DNA of 64,000 nucleotides from Asterias rubens (GCF_902459465.1 NC_047064.1:9341476-9405475); one strand, 5' to 3'; shown: positions 25,657 through 38,293, counted from the first letter of the stretch. The notes: generated from the sequence alone by a model not told the origin. Numbers and translations: made by a program.

Positions 25657-28224
25657 TTTTAGGAGTGATTACCTTCCTCTCTAATAGTATTAGATCAAAT
25701 ACAAAGCATCAACACAACAATTTGTGACAATTTTCAGAAAGTACAGATAAATTTAGCTAAGCTGAACCATTCCATGCTAAGTCAAACCCTTTTATGCTAT
25801 CGTTTCCCCAACCCTTTCCCCAACCCTTTCCCCAACCGTGTGGCAAGGCGACCCCTGTCATCAGGCAATACATGTAGTTCCATAATGTCCGACTGGTCTA
25901 TGTAATTAGCTAGACCGGATGAACGCCGGAATTAGCGGGGAGTCGTGGCGAACGGATGTTGCATGGACGGACCATGGAGCTAAATGCACAGTAATGCCAA
26001 CAATCTTGCTTCCAGGAATAAGAAAATCAGGCGGGATTTTTTTTCCCTCAACGATAAGTCAGTGTGGAGCTGCCTCTTAAATCCTCAGAAAGAGAAATGT
26101 AATTAAATTGACGCCCTTGCCCTTAAAAATTGCACATTATCAGAATTATCAATGTCTTGAAACTTGTTGTGTATATAAATAATTAATAAAATTATGTATT
26201 ATTTCGCACATTTGTTTTTTCTTGAATTGGAACATGAATTAATCCATGGCAATTGAAATTTAAACAAATTTTTAACAATAATTTGAAGAATCTGAAAATC
26301 CTTTTTTTTTAAGAATGATTTTTTCATGTAGGTGTCTTACAGCATAGAGCGCATACTGTCCTGAAAATGTAATGAAGTTTAACTGACAAAATATTAGTTG
26401 ATAAGCACGTCAATAGCTTATGACAATTTTTTGACAAATCATTGTTCATTTCAAGCCCACATAAAAAATGTTTCAATGTTTCCAGGCAGTTGTTCTTTTT
26501 TGACAGTTGTATTTTTAGGTCTAATAATCTGCAGTTACAATAAACATGCAGATTCACATAGAAACACTGTTATTACATACTGTACATATTGCAAATTATA
26601 TACATTTAAAAATTACACGTCACTTGTGACTTTTGTATCAATGCATCATCAGAAATTATAAATCCATCTGAAAAAAAAACCTCACAACACAATAAATTTT
26701 ACAAACGGTAAATTTTACTGACGATGTTTGTATATCATACTAGAATGATGAACATGTACATGTATATCGTCCACAAGGAAAAAAAACTAATCCAACTAGC
26801 ATTCGGAAGAAAAATCAACAACAGAGACACATAATTTTATTTTGCTGTGTCCAGACAGCAAGCGCAGACTGCTGGTTATTTTCTCCGAGAGCTTGTATGT
26901 GCAACAACACAATCAACCACTAATTGGTAAATTGCTCCGGATGTAAAGTCACATGACCGGTTAGACCGTTCCATTGGACCCTTAGGGGGGAGAAACCACC
27001 ACTGATGGCTATCAACATACATTACACGAGTACCGTAGAATATCATGTCTTTAATGTTTGGTGGAACCGGCCTCAAACCAAGACTCTTTTTGTATTATTT
27101 ATACATTTCACCCCAAATCCAGACAAATTTGTTCAAAATATTTGTTTTCAAATTCATTAGGAAGAAGGTTTCTGCCTTTGGGATTGCGATTTCCATTTCC
27201 ATGAAATTTAAATAATAATTCAGTGTCAAGCAATAACGCCACAGTGGGAATGGTGTGTTGGTCATCAAGCATCGACCCCCCACCCCCCCTGTCTCCCTAC
27301 ACATAAATTCCTCATGTCGGCCATTAACTTTGTCTGAGTATACAAGCCACAAACCGGATATTAAATCACGTGACCAGATTGCACAAACTGATCGCACCAT
27401 TGTGGAGAATGGGGGGGGGGGGGGGAGTCCAGATAGATTATGCAACTGTCACGATTTACTCTCGGCAAGAAGGCCGAATGGAAGTTTTAAAATAATAATA
27501 ATTCTTCATAAGATAATTGCTTCATATTAACGACCCCCTTTAAAAACTATTGCAGTTTTTTATTGATTGTGTTCACGTCAACGAGACCTTCTGGAAATTT
27601 CCCCCCTGAATTAGTTTAATGCTGAGTAGTTAAATTTGCACGCCCCATACAATAATGGTTTGTACTCGTTCAACCTTATTTTGTCAGTGAATGAAGATTT
27701 TTTTTTTTTTTTCGGAAGCAATTTTTTTCCATCAATAAGACGGAAATAAAACCGGATGTTTAATCATGTGACCGGATAGACCGATCCATTTTAAAGCAGG
27801 GGTGAAATCAAGAGAAGAAAACACCACATTCTCAATTGTCTCATTTTGGAATGGCAATGTAAACATGGTTATGCGAGTACATGGATGGTGACTTGTCTTT
27901 CATTGTATGAGTGTTACGTACGTACAGCAGTTGCCTCAGTATGTGAAGAAAACACATTTTCAAGTAAGAACATTACTATTTTGTGTTTTTTAATAAACAG
28001 TTCACTACTGAAGTACGTGGTGTTGTTGTTGATATAAATAGTGAATATGAAATGATGTGTCGAAATTAAAAGAGGTCACTGAATCATCCATATGCCATGT
28101 AAAAGTTTGGAACAAATAAATAATTATTCAGATGAAAATATACAGGGTGTACAATGCGTATATTGGGTTATTAAATATGAACATAGTGTCCTATTAAGGG
28201 AGCATTCAGAATAGTCAAAATATT
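25657..28224. other. Mostly unique intergenic DNA
   Basis: Contains a three-fold CCCCAACCCTTT repeat (25806-25838), a CpG-bearing unique patch (25840-26020) and a G14 run (27411-27424). No gene motif. Confidence 0.4.
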
Positions 28225-28225
28225 A

Positions 28226-28582
28226 AATCCATTGGACACTTTCAGAATTTTTTTTTTAAGTTCACAGATTGACGAATAACTTACGGGGTTTACAGAAGGT
28301 AATGATGAAAGACTTCCCTTGAAATAGTATTCCATGAAAGGCTTTACTTTTTGAGAAAACATAAAAACAATATCAATTCTCTGTATATCAATTCTCGATA
28401 TCAAGAACTACGGATTTGTTTTGAACACATCTCATGACACGTTATTTTCCGTTATTTTCTCCCGACTCCGATGACCAATTGAGCCAAAATTTTCACAGGT
28501 TTTTTATTTTATATAGAAGTTGTGATACACAAAGTGTGGGCCTTGGACAATACTGTTTACCGAAAGTGTACAATGGCTTTAA
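28226..28582 (+). mobile_element. MITE M2
   Basis: CCATTGGACACTTTCAG to GTGTACAATGGCTTTAA. Confidence 0.88.
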
Positions 28583-28628
28583 GATCAATGATCTCTAACA
28601 TCAGTAGTTTTCATCGGCATCTCCCGAC

Positions 28629-29216
28629 TGAAAAACACTGGACACCTTTGGTAGTAGACCCTTCCCATGAAATATGCTAATTACATTCACGCATGCGTAC
28701 AGACCCTGTTGGTTGGCAAACGCCATAGAGTTGTGCACTAAGCAGACGCGCAATCGCGTGTGCGTCACGCACCCATTAGCCGTGTACAAAACAGCGCGAT
28801 TTTCCCTCATTTTGCCAACCAAAACGTTATTGTGCACGCGCTATGTGCAATTTACATGGGAAGGGTCTATTGTCAAAGACCAGTCTTCTCACTCAATGTA
28901 CATGTATCTCAACATCTATCATAAAATAACAAACCTGTGAAAATTTGGCAAAATTTGAGCTCAATTGGGTCGTCAAAGTTGCAAGATACTAATGAAACAA
29001 AAAACACCCATGTCACACGAAGTTGTGTGCTTTTAGATGCTTGATTTTGAGACCTCAAACTCTAAATCTGAGGTCTTTAAATCAAATTCGTGGAAAAGTA
29101 CTTCTTTCTCAAAAACTATGTTACTTCAGAGGGAGCCTTTTCCTTTGATCGCTCGCAAGTAAGTTTTTATGCTAAAAATTACTTTGAGCCATTACCAATA
29201 GTATCCAGTGCCTATA
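28629..29216 (+). mobile_element. MITE M1 interrupted by another element
   Basis: M1 head ACACTGGACACCTTTGGTA, then a foreign 218-bp insert, then M1 from ATTGTCAAAGACCAGTCTTC to CCAGTGCC. Confidence 0.85.
28654..28871. mobile_element. Nested MITE with AGACCCTTCCCATG termini
   Basis: Inverted ends TAGACCCTTCCCATG and CATGGGAAGGGTCTA; CpG-rich interior. Confidence 0.85.
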
Positions 29217-29754
29217 AACAAACAACTTTGAAGTTTTAATTTGATTGCCAATCCTGTCTTTATCAAGGAAGAAATTTCATGCTCTTTGAAATCGGGCCTG
29301 GTTGGTAAGACATTCTTAAGTCGCACAGCATACATTGGCTGGTTAAACTACATGTTCTTTGGACTTCTCCAAAGCTTGCATACGCTTGTGTGTATATATT
29401 TCAACATTAAAAAATCGAAGGGATTTCGTTTGAAAAAGAAACTGGTAACTCTGCGATGATCTTGAGGTGCTGCAAAACTTTGTTGTACATGCCTTTCTTT
29501 CAGACACACAAAGTACTTTATCCAGAGTAAGAAAAGGCTGTAAGCAATAAAATGGCTCCTGATCAAAAATAGAGCATTCCTGTTACAACTTTGTTGCTAG
29601 AATAACCCCTAAAAATCATACTGTACTTTCCCATTCCTATACAGTTCCCTTTCCTATAAGTTGTGACTGGCAGAAAGAAAAAAATGATAAAAATAAGGAA
29701 TATAGGATTTGATCATTGCATGGTGAGGTATCAATATATATTTTGTTTGCGGTA

Positions 29755-30185
29755 ACACCATGTGTGTATCTACTTCTTAGAGAACTCTTTCTTTATTCTA
29801 CTACCGCGTAGGGTATTCGGGAGACTTCTCAGTTCTGAATAGAAGTATCCTGCTTTATAACTTTTACCCGACGGGCGGATGGTATAGAAAATAGGCTGCT
29901 ACTATTATATGATATATGGTGGATTTCACAAAGGTAGTCCTAACTTAGGACTTGTCCTAGGCAATGCTAAGAGATAGGACTGGTCCTAAGTTAGGACCAG
30001 TAACTCATCCTAACTTAGGACTGGTCCTATCTCTTAGCATTGCCTTGGACTAGTCCTAAGTTAGGACTATCTTTGTGAAATCCACCCCAGGATTAACTGT
30101 ACTACTGCGGAGTCCGTTCTTAAATTGGTCACAACGTTTTGACTAGCTTGCTCTAGTCATGTCTGGAGACTGATAAGAAAACAAC
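29755..30185 (+). repeat. Partner of the 12.3-kb repeat, split by a MITE
   Basis: Reverse-complement match in order to 12260-12540; interrupted at 29918-30086. Confidence 0.75.
29918..30086. mobile_element. Palindromic MITE built of AGTCCTAACTTAGGACT words
   Basis: Ends GGTGGATTTCACAAAG and complement; six or more copies of TCCTAA(C/G)TTAGGA inside. Confidence 0.92.
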
Positions 30186-30189
30186 AAAT

Positions 30190-31998
30190 TTTTACATGTC
30201 AGACCACTTTGCTTAATTTATTATTACTTAGTTCTCAACGACTCACTTTAGTTAAGCGTCAGTCACCAACTTTAAAAATGCTGCAGATTGCACGAAAGAC
30301 ACAATGGTAGATTACAAGCAAATTACAAGACACTGCTAGGGTCGAAACGTCAGGCCATTAATTATATTTTTTGCATTTATGCTATCCATCCTTTTGGTTG
30401 GTAATTTGTTTGCAACAGCTAATTCTATTTCACAAGCACGTATAACAAATAACAATTTTCTCAATTCAATTTGTTGCACTACCCTCAAGAAACTTTAGTG
30501 GGGTTTTTTTCACACCCCCCCCAGTTTTCAAACATCCAGGGAGAACACCTTAGGGTTATTAACACAAAATCCTTGAATAACATTTATCCTTGAGAAAAAA
30601 AGTCATCACAAATAAAAACAGACTGTGTTAAACAATATTTCTGAAAATACGACCGACGCATTGTAGGTCTTCATTCTTAGTTCTAATTCTTAAAGTTTCT
30701 AATTCCAAGAGTTGCCCTTTTCAATCCAATTTCGTAAGGAAGTGTCACAAAGAAATTGTGAAAAGTTTAGCAGAAGACAAAAAGGAACAAGTATGTAGCT
30801 TACACTGAAAAAAAAAACTGGAAAAAAAAAATCTCCAGGTACAGATAGAAGTTTAAAAAGAGTAAAAGTCTACTTGCCTTGCCTTCTCGATCTTTCCCTG
30901 GAGTATCCCTGATCTCGCAGATGGCTAAAGAGACATTTTATCGGGTCTTGTTATTCGCCCAGTGAACTTCCTTGGATGTCAACGAGGCCTTTCGCAGTGA
31001 GTCCCACGAGGGCGGTAAAGTCCGTCTGCCCAACGAGAACAAGATTATGATGGGATGCTACTCCGACAGGATCCGTGGGGACCGAAGTCTCTTGTGTTGT
31101 GTGCTACAGACAGCTTTTAATTGAAGTTCATCTTGGCAATGCTGTCAGACTTCTTTTTGTGTGTGTCCAAGTTGCTACAAAGGCTATGTTACTGTCTCCA
31201 AGTGTAGAGCAAGAAGATGTTTTTTTTTGTAGAATCCATTCAAGGTGTTAAGCATAAGCTACAGGATAGAAAACAGGAGGTACGATATTAGTTTACATGC
31301 CGTAGCAACGTATCTTGAGAATATAGATGTAGAGAGACTACAAGTACAACCAGCGAAGACCTGAAGAGGCCTGTCTCACCACGGTCTAGCCCCCCAAAGT
31401 GACCACTTGTATTGTGGTCAAGACTTTATATAAGCAAATGTATAAGACTTATTGTTGAGTGGTCAGTTGTCACTTTGGGCCTCATCAAACAAAGGTAATC
31501 TTGAGGAGTGACCAAGGTTGTGATGTCATCAGAAGCATTCAGCCAATGGGATGGCTGGAATTGTGTTAGTGCATGACTTGTACTCAATGAGCCAGGTAAC
31601 AAAGCGAGCATCGGTTGGGCTAAGACTTCAAGGTGATGACTTCAGGGTCCCATTTCCCAATGCAGCCATAAAAGTACACTGTTAGGAAATTTCTATGCTT
31701 AGCAAAAAATGCGTGAGGCACCAGTCAAAACAGTGTAAACTTATAAAATTTTGGCTGATGACCAGTTTCTGCTTAGCGATATTTTGTTGTGCTATAAAGC
31801 TACTTTTTGTGCATACATAATTTATAATACAGTCCAAAGCCCAAATTTCATACTAAAGCAGTAAGCAGAAGATGGTGCTTAGTAAATGCTACATGTAAAT
31901 GCTAAGCAGAATGTTAGAAGAGAACCAGTCCCCATCAGTATCAATATAACACAATGTTTTGGCTGATATTCTGATAACGATGGTGGTGGTAGAAACAA
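30190..31998. other. Intergenic DNA with the promoter-like cluster
   Basis: Unique DNA apart from a piece of the 24-kb array family near 31680-31830. Confidence 0.4.
30878..31432 (-). promoter_or_regulatory. Promoter-like cluster with a possible 5' exon
   Basis: On the minus strand a TATATAAAG lies at 31432-31424, with a CRE-like TGATGTCATCA (31521-31531) and an inverted CCAAT box (31543-31547) some 90-115 bp upstream. About 550 nt downstream AAG|GCAAGT at 30878 fits the strict consensus of GC-AG introns. The stretch between has only short ORFs, as a 5' UTR would. No linked coding exon was found. Confidence 0.3.
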
Positions 31999-32270
31999 CG
32001 AATGGCTAGCTCGTTGGTCTAGTGGTAAGACATCTGCTCTAGCAATGCAAAGGTTTTGCTTTTGAATCCCACCTGAACGATTTGTCTGGAAGATTTGTAT
32101 TCACAGAACTCTAGAAAGTACTGAGTTTGTTTAGATGATCTTAAAGTCGAGGGAACTCAGCAAGCTCCCATCCCATAATGGGATATATAATAGCTTGGTA
32201 GGATTCGAACCCACAACCTTGTGATTGCAAGTCCTGCAGTCTAACCAATGGACCACGGTGACCTATACAG
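31999..32270. mobile_element. Two tRNA-derived SINE pieces facing each other
   Basis: GTTGGTCTAGTGGTAAGAC (direct) and GGATTCGAACCCACAACC (inverted) are A- and B-box-like in opposite orientations. Confidence 0.6.
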
Positions 32271-32274
32271 TGCT

Positions 32275-32654
32275 GGTGCTGGACACTATTGGTAATTACC
32301 CGAAATAATTGTTAGCATAAAAGCTTACTTGGTAACAAGCAAGAAGAACTGTTGGAAGTATCAAACATTGTGAGAAACAGCTCCCTCTGAAGTAATGTAG
32401 TTTTTGAGAAAGAGGCAATTTCTCTCTCAAAATCTAATAAAATGCTTCAAGCCTGATGCCCTTTTTGACATCCGTAAGCACACACATTTGTGCAACAAGG
32501 CTTTTTATCTTCTTCATTATTCTCTTGCAACTTCGATGACAAAATGAGTCAAAATGTTCACAGATTTGTTATTTTAAGCATGTTATGTTGGGATACACCA
32601 AGTGAGAATACTGGTCTTTGACAATTATTAACAAAGGGTGTCTAATGTATTTAA
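32275..32654 (-). mobile_element. MITE M1, diverged
   Basis: CTGGACACTATTGGTAATTA to GTGTCTAATGTATTTAA. Confidence 0.8.
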
Positions 32655-34136
32655 TACACATTGGTGGGGAAAACAGATAGCGACCATTCTATTCAAATCC
32701 AGTTGATCCCAGCACTGTTTAGTTTTAAGCCACCATTGATAACAGTTTAGAAAAAACATCAACTACACAATGTCCCTATAATAGCAATCACAAAATGGCC
32801 TTGAGATGACAACAGAGGGGGCTATTGTACCAAGCACAGAGGCCAAGACATTCTTATCCATTTAAAAAGACCAAGACAAACAAAACTTTTCTCTCCATCT
32901 TTGAGACGGCTCAGAGCATACTCTGCTCTTCGATAGACCTTTGATCTAGCCAACTATTGTCGACCCTTACAGTTTATGGAGTCTAGTTCTTTCCAAATGG
33001 CCTTGCTCAGTGAGAAGAAAGACCGTAAATGATAATGAGATTTTCTTTTAACCCCCCACTCTTGAAGTTTCTTAAGCTTTGGGATTATAGCTTGACTAAT
33101 GGGATTGACAGCAAAAAGTAAAGAGGGGTATGGGTGGGGTTTCCCCCTCAATGACCTCATTGTTGTCACTTTAACTGTTTTCACTTTTTTTGTTGGCTTC
33201 TTTTTAGATAAAGGTAAACTTGATGAGTGCTTGTTTTTTTCCGCCTTGTTTATACGGCGGACAAAAGGTAGTCACCAAGGCATTTTTTTAATGCATCGAT
33301 TGAATAAATTTTAAAAAATGAAGAAGAAAAAAAGGTTAGCAGTTAAAATAAACAAAACAAGGACTCCGAAAGTGCTTGAAAGGCTTTGGAAAAGCTTATG
33401 TCATCTATCTTTAGAGACTTCAAGCAGAAGGAGAAAAACCAATAGTAGAAAGTAATGTCGCAGCAGGGCGTCTTAAACTGTACAGAAAATTGCCATATGC
33501 TTGAGGGGGCTCAATATCTTCAGTTTGGACACCTTGGGGTAAAAAGCAATTGCTAAGAAATGAACTTAGTTGGAAAGATGTTTACAACAATCCAATTATT
33601 CACATTATCCCTTGAAGCTGTGGTTTTTGGTTTATTTTGTGAACTAACACAGTCAGCTATTTTGATCAAGTAAATTTTTATCTCCAAAAAAGTAGGAACT
33701 TTGTAAGTTCACAAAGTAAATGGAAAACAACACAATTTTGAGGAATATTTGTGTGAACTATTATGTTATACTTTGACAAAATATTCCAACCATATCCCTT
33801 TGAATTGTGTGGTTTTCCTTTTACTTTATGAACTAACACGAAGAGGATTTTTTGTTGAATCTTATTTTTGTTTCCTGAAATTAGGAACCACAAAGTAAAA
33901 GAAAAACCACACAACTTAATAAGGGGTATTTGTGTGAATTGTCCAATTCAACTTTGAAAACATCTTTCTAGTTTCATACCAGAGATTAGATTTAAGAACA
34001 TGGTTTTGTTTTATCCGACTTGAAAAAAACCCACAAAAAACCCCAGCTATTTTGTTTTTGCCAAGCAGACATTTATGACAAAGTTTGCAAGAGCGATTCT
34101 CTTTTCTAGTTTGATACATAAACACTTGTTTATGGC
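32655..34136. other. Intergenic DNA with an inverted repeat
   Basis: GTGTGGTTTTCCTTTTACTT (33809) and AAAGTAAAAGAAAAACCACA (33894) form an imperfect hairpin; a similar pair lies around 33625 and 33710. No gene. Confidence 0.45.
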
Positions 34137-34516
34137 ATTAAAGGGAATGTACACATTTGGTAATTACACCAAACAAAATATTAACTTAAAAACTGACTTG
34201 GTAACTAGCATTGGAGAGCTGTTGATAGTAAAACATTGTCGGAAACGACTCCCTCTTAAGTAACATAGTTTTTGAGAAAGAGGTAATTTCTCACTCAAAA
34301 TAATAAAAGACTTCTAGCTATAGTAAGTCTTTTATTCCTATCTGAAAGCACATAGATTCGTCCAGCAAGGGTGTTTTTTCTTTCATCATTTTCTCCCAAC
34401 TCTGATGACCAATTGACCTCAAATTTTCACAGGCTTGTTATGTTATGATTATGTTGAGATACATCAAGTGAGCACACTGGCCTTTGACAATTACCAATAG
34501 TGTACCTTCCCTTTAA
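34137..34516 (-). mobile_element. M1-like MITE with M3-type ends
   Basis: Begins TTAAAGGGAATGTACACATT and ends GTGTACCTTCCCTTTAA while the interior is M1-like. Confidence 0.8.
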
Positions 34517-34884
34517 AGCCATTGGACCCTTTCGGTACAGAAAAAAAAAAAAGTTCACAGATTTACAAATAACTTACAGGGTTTACAGAAGGTAGTGGTG
34601 AAATACTTCTCTTGAAATATTATTCCATGAAATGCTTTACTTTTTGAGAAAAGAGTAAAACAATATCAATTCGCGTTAACGAGAATTACGGATTTGTTTT
34701 AAACACATGTCATGACACGGCGAAACGCGCGGATACAAGGGTGGGTTTTCCCGTTATTTTCTCCCGACTCCGATGACCGATTGAGCCCAAATTTTCACAG
34801 GTTTGTTATTTGATATAGAAGTTGTGATACACGAAGTGTGGGCCTTGGACAATACTGTTTACCGAAAGGGTCCAATGGCTTTAA
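34513..34884 (+). mobile_element. MITE M2 abutting the previous element
   Basis: Starts at the same TTAA (34513-34516) that closes its neighbour; ends TCCAATGGCTTTAA. Confidence 0.9.
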
Positions 34885-35172
34885 GCGCCCAATCTGATGG
34901 TGCCCCTCTGAACAGGACATAAACACAGGCCTGGAACTTGGTGTAGGGTCTCCTAGCCTCGGTGCCCCCTTCAGAGTATCCCAACTCATTTTAAGGCTAT
35001 TAAGGTTTATTAAGGAAAAAGACAATGACGTTCATGCCTTTTATTATTCAGCCAAACAACTTGGGCAGGGTGGTTGAAAGCTGCAAGAGTCCATAAGGTA
35101 CGTTGAAAAAATTTTGCATTTTGTTGTAACATCTGGAGTAGTTACATAATTGAAGGAGTTGATGAGAAGTAG

Positions 35173-35535
35173 ATTTAAAGTGGACACTTTTGGTAATTGT
35201 CAAAGACCAGTCTTCTCACTTGGTGTATCTCAACATATGCATAAAATAACAAACCTGTGAAAATTTGAGCTCAATGGGTCTTCGAAGTTGCGAGATAACA
35301 ATGAAAGAAAAAACACCCTTGTCACACAGATTGTGTGCGTTTAGATGGTTGATTTCGAGACCTCAAATTCTAAATCAGAGGTCTCGAAATCAAATTCATG
35401 GAAAATTACTTCTTTCTCGAAAACTACGTTACTTCAGAGGGAGCCGTTTCTCACAATGTTTTATACCATCAACCTCTCCCCATTATTCGTTACCATGTTA
35501 GGTTTATGCTAATAATTATTTTGAGTAATTACCAA
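35173..35535 (+). mobile_element. MITE M1
   Basis: Internal palindrome at about 35354-35392 (TTTCGAGACCTC/GAGGTCTCGAAA); the 3' end is eroded. Confidence 0.88.
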
Positions 35536-35559
35536 TAGTTTTAACTGACTAAGAAAAAC

Positions 35560-36700
35560 ATCCGAGATTGAAATGTTTTAAAAGATTTCTGCTGAGAAAT
35601 ATTTTCTGCTTAACGCTGCTTCATGAAATTATTGGGCCCATCAGGGGTGCGTTCCACTCGCGCAAACGACTTGTAACTGTTTGCGCAAACGGTTTTTATC
35701 TTTTCAACGATTGGTGCGTATCGCGATGTCAATATGGCGGCGCCCTGAAATGAAGATGGCCCGCACCATCCGTAGTTTTTTTTTAAACTTCGTTTTTGCT
35801 GCAATAGTCCTCTTTTTGACATCATTACATCAACTTATTAACTTTGTTATTCCAAATCTGCATTATAATCCACCGAAAATACAATGTAATTATGTTTGTG
35901 ACAAAGAAATAATACCGTATGCTTGTCCGCCATTTTAAAAACCACTTGCCAACACCTCAGAAGTATGTTCGCCTAAAGTTGCCAACGTTTGCCAACGGTG
36001 GCGGCGAACAACTCGTTCCACTTGAAATTGTTGGCGAACGTGCGCAACTGTTGGCAACGTTTGCGCGAGTGGAACGCACCCCTGGTTTCTATCTTGTGTG
36101 GAATTCAGATTTGAGAGACTTATTGATTCATGCATGAGTTGTTTCTGAGATTTAAATGTTTTAAGAGATTTCTGTTGAGAAATATGTTCTGCTTGATGCA
36201 GCTCTGAAATATTGGGCCCATCAGGTTTCCATCAAGTGTTCTTTCTTCTTCTTTTTAATGATTGGGGGAAATCCAAGTCAAAAGTTCCTCAAAGTTTCTC
36301 CTCGATTCACATCAACAATCTTCAGTCACGTTCTCAAATAAAAGTAGTGTGGGATTTGAATTTTAGAGGGACTGTTTAATGCATGAATTGTTTCTCAGAT
36401 TCAAAATAAATGTTCTATTTTCTGCTTGACGCTGCTTTATGAAATTATTAAGCCCATCAGGTTTCTACCTGGGGTTGTTTCTTTTTCTTGTCAACAATTT
36501 CGGAAATCCAAAACAAAAGTTCCTAAAAGTTTACAAAAACCTTTAGAGATTGAGACAGTGTTTTATTCTTTTTCTTTTCAATACTTGTGGAAATCCACAT
36601 TAAAAGTTTCTAAACGTTTCTCCATGATTCAATCTTTAGTCACGTTCTCAAATAAAAGTAGTGTTGGGATTTGGATTTAAGAGTGACTTGATTGATCAAA
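35560..36700 (+). repeat. Degenerate tandem array, unit about 250 bp
   Basis: GAGATTTCTG(T/C)TGAGAAATA, GGGCCCATCAGGTTTC and CACGTTCTCAAATAAAAGTA recur. Confidence 0.7.
35642..36084. mobile_element. 443-bp MITE with CAGGGGTGCGTTCCACTCGC termini
   Basis: About 27-bp perfect inverted ends (35642-35668 and 36058-36084), of hAT-like CAGGGGTG type. The interior carries AATATGGCGGC and CCGCCATTTT. The unit it interrupts has intact relatives at 36.2 and 36.5 kb. Confidence 0.88.
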
Positions 36701-37989
36701 ACATGTCTCACCAACGAGGTGGTTTCAATTCAGAACCAGCGTAAGCCGGGAAGGGACAAAATGGTGCTACGTGACTCTACACAATAAGAGAGGTGTCCTA
36801 ATTATAGTGCAACTGTCAACTTGTTGGGGGGGGGGGGGATTCTCAAGGAAGAAAAGCTGGTACTGTTGCAGCCTTGAGTGAACAATAAGATTCCCCCTCA
36901 CAGTAGCACCCCTTTGACAGGCGTAGCAGGGGGTTCTGACTGCGTATTGTACAGGCTTATTATTTACTGTGGTTCCACTGCACGTTCCTTGTATCGCACG
37001 ATGTAACCTTGAAATTTGAAACAACAAGGCCAGATTGTTATTACCTTATTCTGGTAAACAGAAATGAGTTGGTCTTAGATTAAGCTAATTATCTACTGTG
37101 ATTCCGTTACACCATAGAGAAAAGACCACGGATTGCACGTTCCTTGTAGCGCAGGAATCACAGGAATCTGGAAAAGTACTATCTGTCAGAGCTGCGTGTT
37201 ATTACCTTATTCTGGTAAACAGAAATGAGTTGTGCTTAGATTAAGCTAATTATCTACTGTGATTCCATTACACCATAGAGAAAAGACCACGGATTGCACG
37301 TTCCTTGTAGCGCAGGAATCACAGGAATCTGGAAAAGTACTATCTGTCAGAGCTGCGTGTTATTACCTTATTCTGGTAAACAGAAATGAGTTGTGCTTAG
37401 ATTAAGCTAATTATCTACTGTGATTCCATTACACCATAGAGAAAAGACCATGGATTGCACGTTCCTTGTAGCGCAGGAATCACAGGAATCTGGAAAAGTA
37501 CTATCTGTCAGAGCTGCGTGTTATTACCTTATTCTGGTAAACAGAAATGATTTGTTCTTAGATTAAGCTAATTATCTACTGTGATTCCATTACACCATAG
37601 AGAAAAGACCATGGATTGCACGTTCCTTGTAGCGCCCGATGCAACCTTGAGTTTTTTAACAACAAGGCCATCATTTAAAAAAAGAAATCACAGGAATCTG
37701 GAAAAGTTCTAAGTATCTGACAGAGCTGCACGCTGTTACCTTATTCTGGTATAAAACATAAATGTTTTGTGCGTACATTAAGCTAACTATTTACTGTGAT
37801 CCCATGGCACCAAAGAGAAAAGACCAGGGATTGCAGGATGTACCACCCGATGCAACCTCGAGATCTGTAACAACAAGGCCATCATTTTTTTTTCTTTTTT
37901 CACAGGGCTCAGAGAAAGTACCGAGCATCTGTCAGAGCTGCTCGTTGTTACCTTATTCTGGTATAAAATAAAAATGTTTTGTGCTTACA

Positions 37990-38283
37990 TTAAAGGCAGT
38001 GGACACTATTGGTACTTGTCAAAGACTAGCCTTCATAGTTGGTGTATCTCAACATGTGCATAAAATAACAAACCTGTGAAAATTTGAGCTCAATCAGTCA
38101 AGTTGCGAGATAATAATGAAAGAAAAAATAACCCTTGTGACAAGGGTTATTTGAAGTTGTGTGCATTAAGATGGTTGTTTGAGACCTCTAGTTCTAAATC
38201 TGAGGTCTCGAAATCAAATTCAAGGAAAATTGCTTCTTTATAAAAAACTATGGCACTTCAGAGGGAGCCGTTTCTCACAATTA
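37990..38283 (+). mobile_element. MITE M1, 3' truncated, inside the array
   Basis: TTAAAGGCAGTGGACACTAT to GAGGGAGCCGTTTCTCACAA. Confidence 0.88.
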
Positions 38284-38293
38284 GAAACGAAAT

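Noticed and set aside
27095..27445. 116-codon open frame, minus strand
   Set aside because: No recognisable motif, no splice support, runs through C and G tracts.
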